64,000 nt of DNA, from contig WSYJ01000146.1 in NCBI GenBank assembly GCA_020186115.1, positions 186,001 to 250,000 of the forward strand. The letters are read 5' to 3'. The translations under genes and the position numbers were made by a program. Of this stretch, positions 60,092-64,000 are shown in pieces. The stretch is from Histomonas meleagridis (Eukaryota > Parabasalia > Tritrichomonadida > Dientamoebidae). The notes beneath the pieces were generated by a model. That model made no database searches, was not told the origin of the DNA, and saw only the letters and a list, made by a program, of their open reading frames with translations. Each line of letters starts with the position of its first letter. Position 1 is the stretch's first letter.

Positions 60092-61246
60092 TCAATGTGG
60101 AATCTCTCTTATTGATGGATCATCTGAACCAAAGAGGTCAGCAACAGCAAAACTACATCTAAACATATCTTTCTTTGGTGACACGTCTCTTACTCTATGT
60201 ACATTTAATTTTGGCAATTGCATTCCAAGTGCTTTTATAGCCTTTTCCTTCAATGATGCTTCATGGTTAACATCCTTATCATCAAATTGATGAAAGTACA
60301 CAATTGGAAGTCTTGCTGTTGTCCGATATTTCTTTGCTCCTTCAGCAACAGCATCCAAAAAAGTGACAGCAATTTTAGGCAAGTTCATTACAATGTAATC
60401 AGAGCCACCATTCTTGAAGATATTAACAATAAACTCTCTAGCATCAATGTTAGAACAAACAACTTTATCAGTGACATGATTAATTTTACAGTTTTCCATA
60501 AGCCATTTATATGAATCTGGATTCAAATCATTTGCATAAACAGTACAGTTCTTTCGCTTAGCTGCACGAATAGCAAATGGGCCAATCCCACACATGGCAT
60601 CTGCAACAATGGAACCTTCTTGAAAAAGATCAACAAGAGAATCATGTTCATGTTCAAGTCTAGAATTCCAGTACACTTTCGAAAAATCCATTCTAAAGGT
60701 AAGCCCAGTTTGTTTTACTTCTGTTATGAATGAATTTTCTCCAGCTATTACTTCAAGATTCATATTGCGATAAACATTATTTATAGCACCTGTTTTAATT
60801 GCAACTGTTTTGAGGGCTGTGTTTTTAAGTAAGATTGCTTGCCCAATAATGTGCTTGTATAGCAATTGTTCATCAAGAAGATTTAAATGTGCAATTTTTC
60901 CAATAGTTTCAAATGATGACGGAATGACAACACCTTCTGGTAAAAATTGTTTTAATAAGTCTTGCAATGAAAAATTATTGTAATCAAGAGTAAGTTCATA
61001 AGGAGTCAATTCAACATCACCAACAATATCTGTTACTTCTTTTGGAAGTTCGTTTACCCCTTCAGCGAGAAGAATTCGTTTTTCATTATTTTCTGTAATA
61101 ATGGCATGGAATTTTGGATATCTAGGAAGAAGATCATTATTTTTTAATATTTTCATAACACCAGATATCTTTTCTTTAGGGACAGGAAATGAGAAAACTT
61201 CTTTATGAATTTTATATGTAGAAAGATCAATGTTATTTGTTTCCAT
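60092..61246 (-). CDS. TRM5: tRNA (guanine37-N1)-methyltransferase TRM5
   Basis: 384 residues from ATG 61246. It has the Trm5 order: N-terminal region, LTLDYNNFSLQDLLKQFLPE, then IGKIAHLNLLDEQLLYKHII (D2-like), KTGAINNVYRNMNLEVIAGE, then RMDFSKVYWNSRLEHEHDSL, motif I VADAMCGIGPFAIRAAK, ANDLNPDSYKWL, and NLPKIAVTFLD (NPPY-like motif). Trm5 makes m1G37 in tRNAs to prevent frameshifting. An upstream ATG (61279) exists, but TCATAT and TCACAT initiator motifs lie between the two ATGs, so 61246 is the better start. Convergent with tRNA-Gln. Confidence 0.9.
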   Translation of the reverse strand: METNNIDLSTYKIHKEVFSFPVPKEKISGVMKILKNNDLLPRYPKFHAIITENNEKRILLAEGVNELPKEVTDIVGDVELTPYELTLDYNNFSLQDLLKQFLPEGVVIPSSFETIGKIAHLNLLDEQLLYKHIIGQAILLKNTALKTVAIKTGAINNVYRNMNLEVIAGENSFITEVKQTGLTFRMDFSKVYWNSRLEHEHDSLVDLFQEGSIVADAMCGIGPFAIRAAKRKNCTVYANDLNPDSYKWLMENCKINHVTDKVVCSNIDAREFIVNIFKNGGSDYIVMNLPKIAVTFLDAVAEGAKKYRTTARLPIVYFHQFDDKDVNHEASLKEKAIKALGMQLPKLNVHRVRDVSPKKDMFRCSFAVADLFGSDDPSIREIPH

Positions 61247-61262
61247 AATCCGGATTTTCGAA

Positions 61263-61268
61263 ATGTGA
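61263..61268 (-). promoter_or_regulatory. Initiator-like TCACAT deciding the TRM5 start
   Basis: TCACAT on the minus strand (with TCATAT at 61268-61273), 16 bases before ATG 61246. Transcription starting here would exclude the ATG at 61279. Confidence 0.45.
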
Positions 61269-61279
61269 TATGAAAACAT

Positions 61280-61823
61280 ACAGTAATCGCTGCAGAAAGT
61301 TTATACCAAGATGTAAACATCATCAAATATCTAAATTACCTATGTAATTTATACGATATCTCCAAGGGCATTCCATTGTACAGTGAAATGTTTTTGATTT
61401 TTTTCTTTTTTTTTTTTTTTTAATCTTTAATTAAAGATTCAAAACTTCATAAAAATTTCCACTAAGATCAAAAACCATATGGTTTCGTTTACAAATTTAA
61501 TTTAATAGTTTTTTTGTTTTGTTTTGTTTTTTGTATTAATTTGCTCACATCTCCATAAATTTTATGTTATATCAAACACTCATCTTTTTTTTATTCCCAA
61601 AATAAGTTCCTTTATAATTATGCAATAATATCTTTTAAAAGATAGAAATTTGCCACTTTTGTTTGACCAACAATTCAATAACTTCCATCACATGGATAAA
61701 AATGGCTTCCTGATCGTTTTCATTGAATTTTTAATGAAACTTTTTATCGTTTTTTCATTTTTGGTTTTCTGTTTGAAACTGTTCAAACCCCTCTTTACTT
61801 GAAAACCGTAACGGTTTGTGCAA
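61280..61823. other. Intergenic, divergent promoter region
   Basis: About 540 bases between TRM5 and the large gene at 61824. It contains long poly-T (about 61404-61421) and TTTTG runs. GTAACGGTT (Myb-like core) lies about 10 bases before the ATG at 61824. No gene. Confidence 0.45.
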
Positions 61824-64000
61824 ATGTCAAAGGAAGAATCGTTGAATAGTCTCTGCCAGCAATGGATTACAGCGGAGTTATTTTTGTTTGGTAAAGAAAA
61901 TATTGTAAGCGACCCAAAATTTGATGATACCATTACGAATTTATTAAAATCATCAGAAGAGTACCCATTTAAGAACGACGTTTTAAATACACTCCCAAAA
62001 TATGCTGAACTTAGCCTAGAAGAATGCAGGCTCTTTCTTAACACAATCAAAGGATTAATGATGGAACTTATTGATAAAAATTCATGTTTTGATGTTTTTG
62101 TCAAGTGCTTTAATAACCTCTATCATCTCTTCAAGATATTATGCTCACATCCTAAGGCACCACCCAAAAATCCGTCCAGGAAAATACAGTTAGATTTTTA
62201 TATTCCAGAGGATTTCTTTTCACATCTTGAATCTTCCTTAGAGTTTCTTTACAACATGATATCCAAATTTGAAGATGCTTCAATAGGCAAAGTTGACACA
62301 CAAATTGTACAAAATTTGATATCCATCATATCTAATTATACACCACCTGACATCCAACGATATGAAGGGAAAATTTTATGTCTTTTAACCAAACACAAGG
62401 AAATACTTGATGCCTTTAACGCCAAAATTGATTCCATGTTATCATCCAAAATGCACAAAGATGTCAAACATAAGCTAATTATCATCTTTGACACTGTCAA
62501 ATACATCCGCTATTCATTTAACACCAATCAAGAAGCTATAATGGCCTCACTTAGTGAACGAATTTCCAAAGATATCCTCAAACAAAAAAGTTTCTCATTA
62601 CAAGAAGCGCTTTTATTCTTTACCGCGCGTACGATGTGTCATATGCAGATCCGTAAAGATTATCCATATGATAAAAAGACATTAGAGAACTTAACCAAAT
62701 TATGTTCCGACTTAAATAAGAAACTTAACTCAAAGAACTTTAAGAAAGGACCAATGAAAGCAGCGATACGTATTGTATCGATATTACCTGAGAAACAATT
62801 TCAATCACAATGGAGTAAAATCTCGGGAATATTAAGTAAACATCAACAAGGCCAAGATGCAAAAAGCATGATCAAATACTTACGAATCATTGGCGAATTA
62901 TTTGTACCAAATCATTTTACACAAGAAGAATATATTCGTTTTTCATTTGAAACATTATTTGAGAAAAGTAAAGTACCAATTATTCGTTCCAATTATAAAG
63001 ATCATATTTCATTACTAAGTAATTTTTATTCGAACATAGCAAAAAATAATATGGAATCAGTATCTGATTTATTAAAGAACATTGCAAATTCAATATCACA
63101 ATTAAGAGAATATCCTGAAACTATAGTCTTTATGTTAGAAACTATTTCAAAGATTAGAGATTTATCTAATAATACTATAACATCATTAATTCCAGTATTA
63201 GAACCACATTTACAATCAATATTAAGTAGTTCTTCACCTATACCAGTAATCATTGGGGCATTACCATTATTAGAATTGTTCTGGAAAATAGCGCCAAGAA
63301 CTCATTTAACTATTCCTTCTATTATTCAACAACTTGCAGGGCATGGAGATCAAGAAGTAGTTAGTTCTACATGTGTATCATTTGTTAAGATGATGCAAAC
63401 AATGTCCAAACAAGATTTCCCTATCAATTTTGCGTTTTCTATTCCATATAATTTAATGGTACGAATGCATAATCAAACGCCAATTACAGTTATGTTAAAT
63501 TTGACTGATTTATTAGCTGATTTCTTAATATCATTAGTCCAAATGATGCAACAATTAGATCAATCAATATATATGGAAGATTGGAGAGGGTTAGTTAAGA
63601 CTATGGATTCAACATTATTTCCATTTTTATTTACTACCAATTATACATTAAAAGCTAACATTAGAAAAATCATAATGATCATTGCACCATTTTTAACATT
63701 TCCTTCATTATGTGGAGTAATTAGTGATACAAATTTATCAAATAATATAATATATCAGAAGTTATTAAAAGGTATAATCGATACGCCATTAATATTTATC
63801 GATGTCTTTATTCAAGCAACTGATTTTTGGATGAAAATGGACTTAAATAATGATCCAATATTTTCTAAGACATTATTAAAAGGTTTAAATTGTATTGCTA
63901 GAGCACAACGTAATAATACACCTATAACATGTTTACCAAATTATTGTAAATCAATGATTGAATATTTATTAAAATGTCCACAAAATGATGTCTTAGATAT
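61824..64000 (+). CDS. Very large helical-repeat protein, 5' part (runs off window)
   Basis: Open from ATG 61824 to the window end, more than 725 codons without stop (MSKEESLNSLCQQWITAELF). All-helical, with no signal peptide or catalytic motif. Leu-rich HEAT/ARM-style helices throughout (VIIGALPLLELFWKIAPRTH; VMLNLTDLLADFLISLVQMM). Size and style suggest a giant scaffold; the N-terminal part of a Furry/Tao3-like cell morphogenesis protein is one possibility (weak). Codon use is richer in C-ending codons at the start than later. Confidence 0.7.
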   Translation, partial: MSKEESLNSLCQQWITAELFLFGKENIVSDPKFDDTITNLLKSSEEYPFKNDVLNTLPKYAELSLEECRLFLNTIKGLMMELIDKNSCFDVFVKCFNNLYHLFKILCSHPKAPPKNPSRKIQLDFYIPEDFFSHLESSLEFLYNMISKFEDASIGKVDTQIVQNLISIISNYTPPDIQRYEGKILCLLTKHKEILDAFNAKIDSMLSSKMHKDVKHKLIIIFDTVKYIRYSFNTNQEAIMASLSERISKDILKQKSFSLQEALLFFTARTMCHMQIRKDYPYDKKTLENLTKLCSDLNKKLNSKNFKKGPMKAAIRIVSILPEKQFQSQWSKISGILSKHQQGQDAKSMIKYLRIIGELFVPNHFTQEEYIRFSFETLFEKSKVPIIRSNYKDHISLLSNFYSNIAKNNMESVSDLLKNIANSISQLREYPETIVFMLETISKIRDLSNNTITSLIPVLEPHLQSILSSSSPIPVIIGALPLLELFWKIAPRTHLTIPSIIQQLAGHGDQEVVSSTCVSFVKMMQTMSKQDFPINFAFSIPYNLMVRMHNQTPITVMLNLTDLLADFLISLVQMMQQLDQSIYMEDWRGLVKTMDSTLFPFLFTTNYTLKANIRKIIMIIAPFLTFPSLCGVISDTNLSNNIIYQKLLKGIIDTPLIFIDVFIQATDFWMKMDLNNDPIFSKTLLKGLNCIARAQRNNTPITCLPNYCKSMIEYLLKCPQNDVLD

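Noticed and set aside
61688-62104. Minus-strand frame of 138 codons
   Set aside because: It lies antisense to the long open frame starting at 61824, which has proper coding character.
1-64000. Alternative genetic code with TAA/TAG read as glutamine
   Set aside because: RPB1, gamma-tubulin, TFB1, VHS and other intact genes end at TAA exactly where their families end; the tRNA-Gln has the normal TTG anticodon. Kept only as a low-interest note on decayed genes.

Overview
The window looks like nuclear DNA of a parabasalid protist of the trichomonad group, most like Tritrichomonas. It is AT-rich and gene-dense. The conserved genes are intron-less eukaryotic ones: RNA polymerase II largest subunit, gamma-tubulin, TFIIH p62, TRM5, NSE1, an axonemal dynein intermediate chain and NudC. 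Many start codons sit just behind TCAYWW initiator-like motifs, and many stop codons lie inside a TAAA, which is the trichomonad poly(A) context. The fast-evolving families are also typical: DUF3447 plus ankyrin proteins, BspA-like leucine-rich-repeat surface proteins, and Ser/Asn/Thr/Phe-repeat stalk proteins. Species assignment is inference.

Layout. 0-4 kb: a decayed fragment, an armadillo-like protein and an unknown protein. 4.3-8.0 kb: a large BspA-like surface gene (minus) broken in several frames. 8.5-9.5 kb: a decayed DUF3447/ankyrin copy. 9.7-12.5 kb (minus): a CAP-like protein with three acidic repeats. 12.65-17.8 kb: RPB1 with a canonical heptad CTD. 18.1-18.6 kb: frameshifted NudC. 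18.7-23.3 kb: two DUF3447/ankyrin loci around a tRNA-Ser(UGA). 23.8-25.5 kb: a second frameshifted BspA-like gene. 25.5-34.9 kb: housekeeping genes (VHS-domain, dynein intermediate chain, WD40, ARM, two tail-to-tail methyltransferases) plus one DUF3447 gene. 35-37 kb: Q/N-rich RRM protein. 38.4-45.2 kb: decaying surface genes, one of them a DUF3447/BspA chimera split by a young mariner insertion. 45.2-49.4 kb: the largest DUF3447/ankyrin locus. 49.6-52.2 kb: decayed genes. 52.2-53.9 kb: TFIIH p62. 54.2-57.4 kb: a DUF3447/ankyrin locus that is an inverted copy of the one at 30.4-31.8 kb. 57.5-64 kb: gamma-tubulin, NSE1, tRNA-Gln(UUG), TRM5, and the start of a very large helical-repeat protein.

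Main novelty candidate. Downstream of each DUF3447 reading frame lie tandem ankyrin-repeat mini-exons of exactly 90 nt (30 codons). They are separated by non-coding spacers that are most often exactly 80 nt, giving a 170-bp period in three independent arrays. Less common spacer lengths are 32, 46, 63 and 66 nt. Spacers carry stops and change frame; every ankyrin unit I read is open, and four arrays end in an open terminal unit with its own stop. The spacers do not match the known trichomonad intron signals (GTAYGT...ACTAACACACAG). Either these genes use an undescribed removal mechanism for very regular short spacers, or the arrays are silent repeat cassettes kept intact by some other process.
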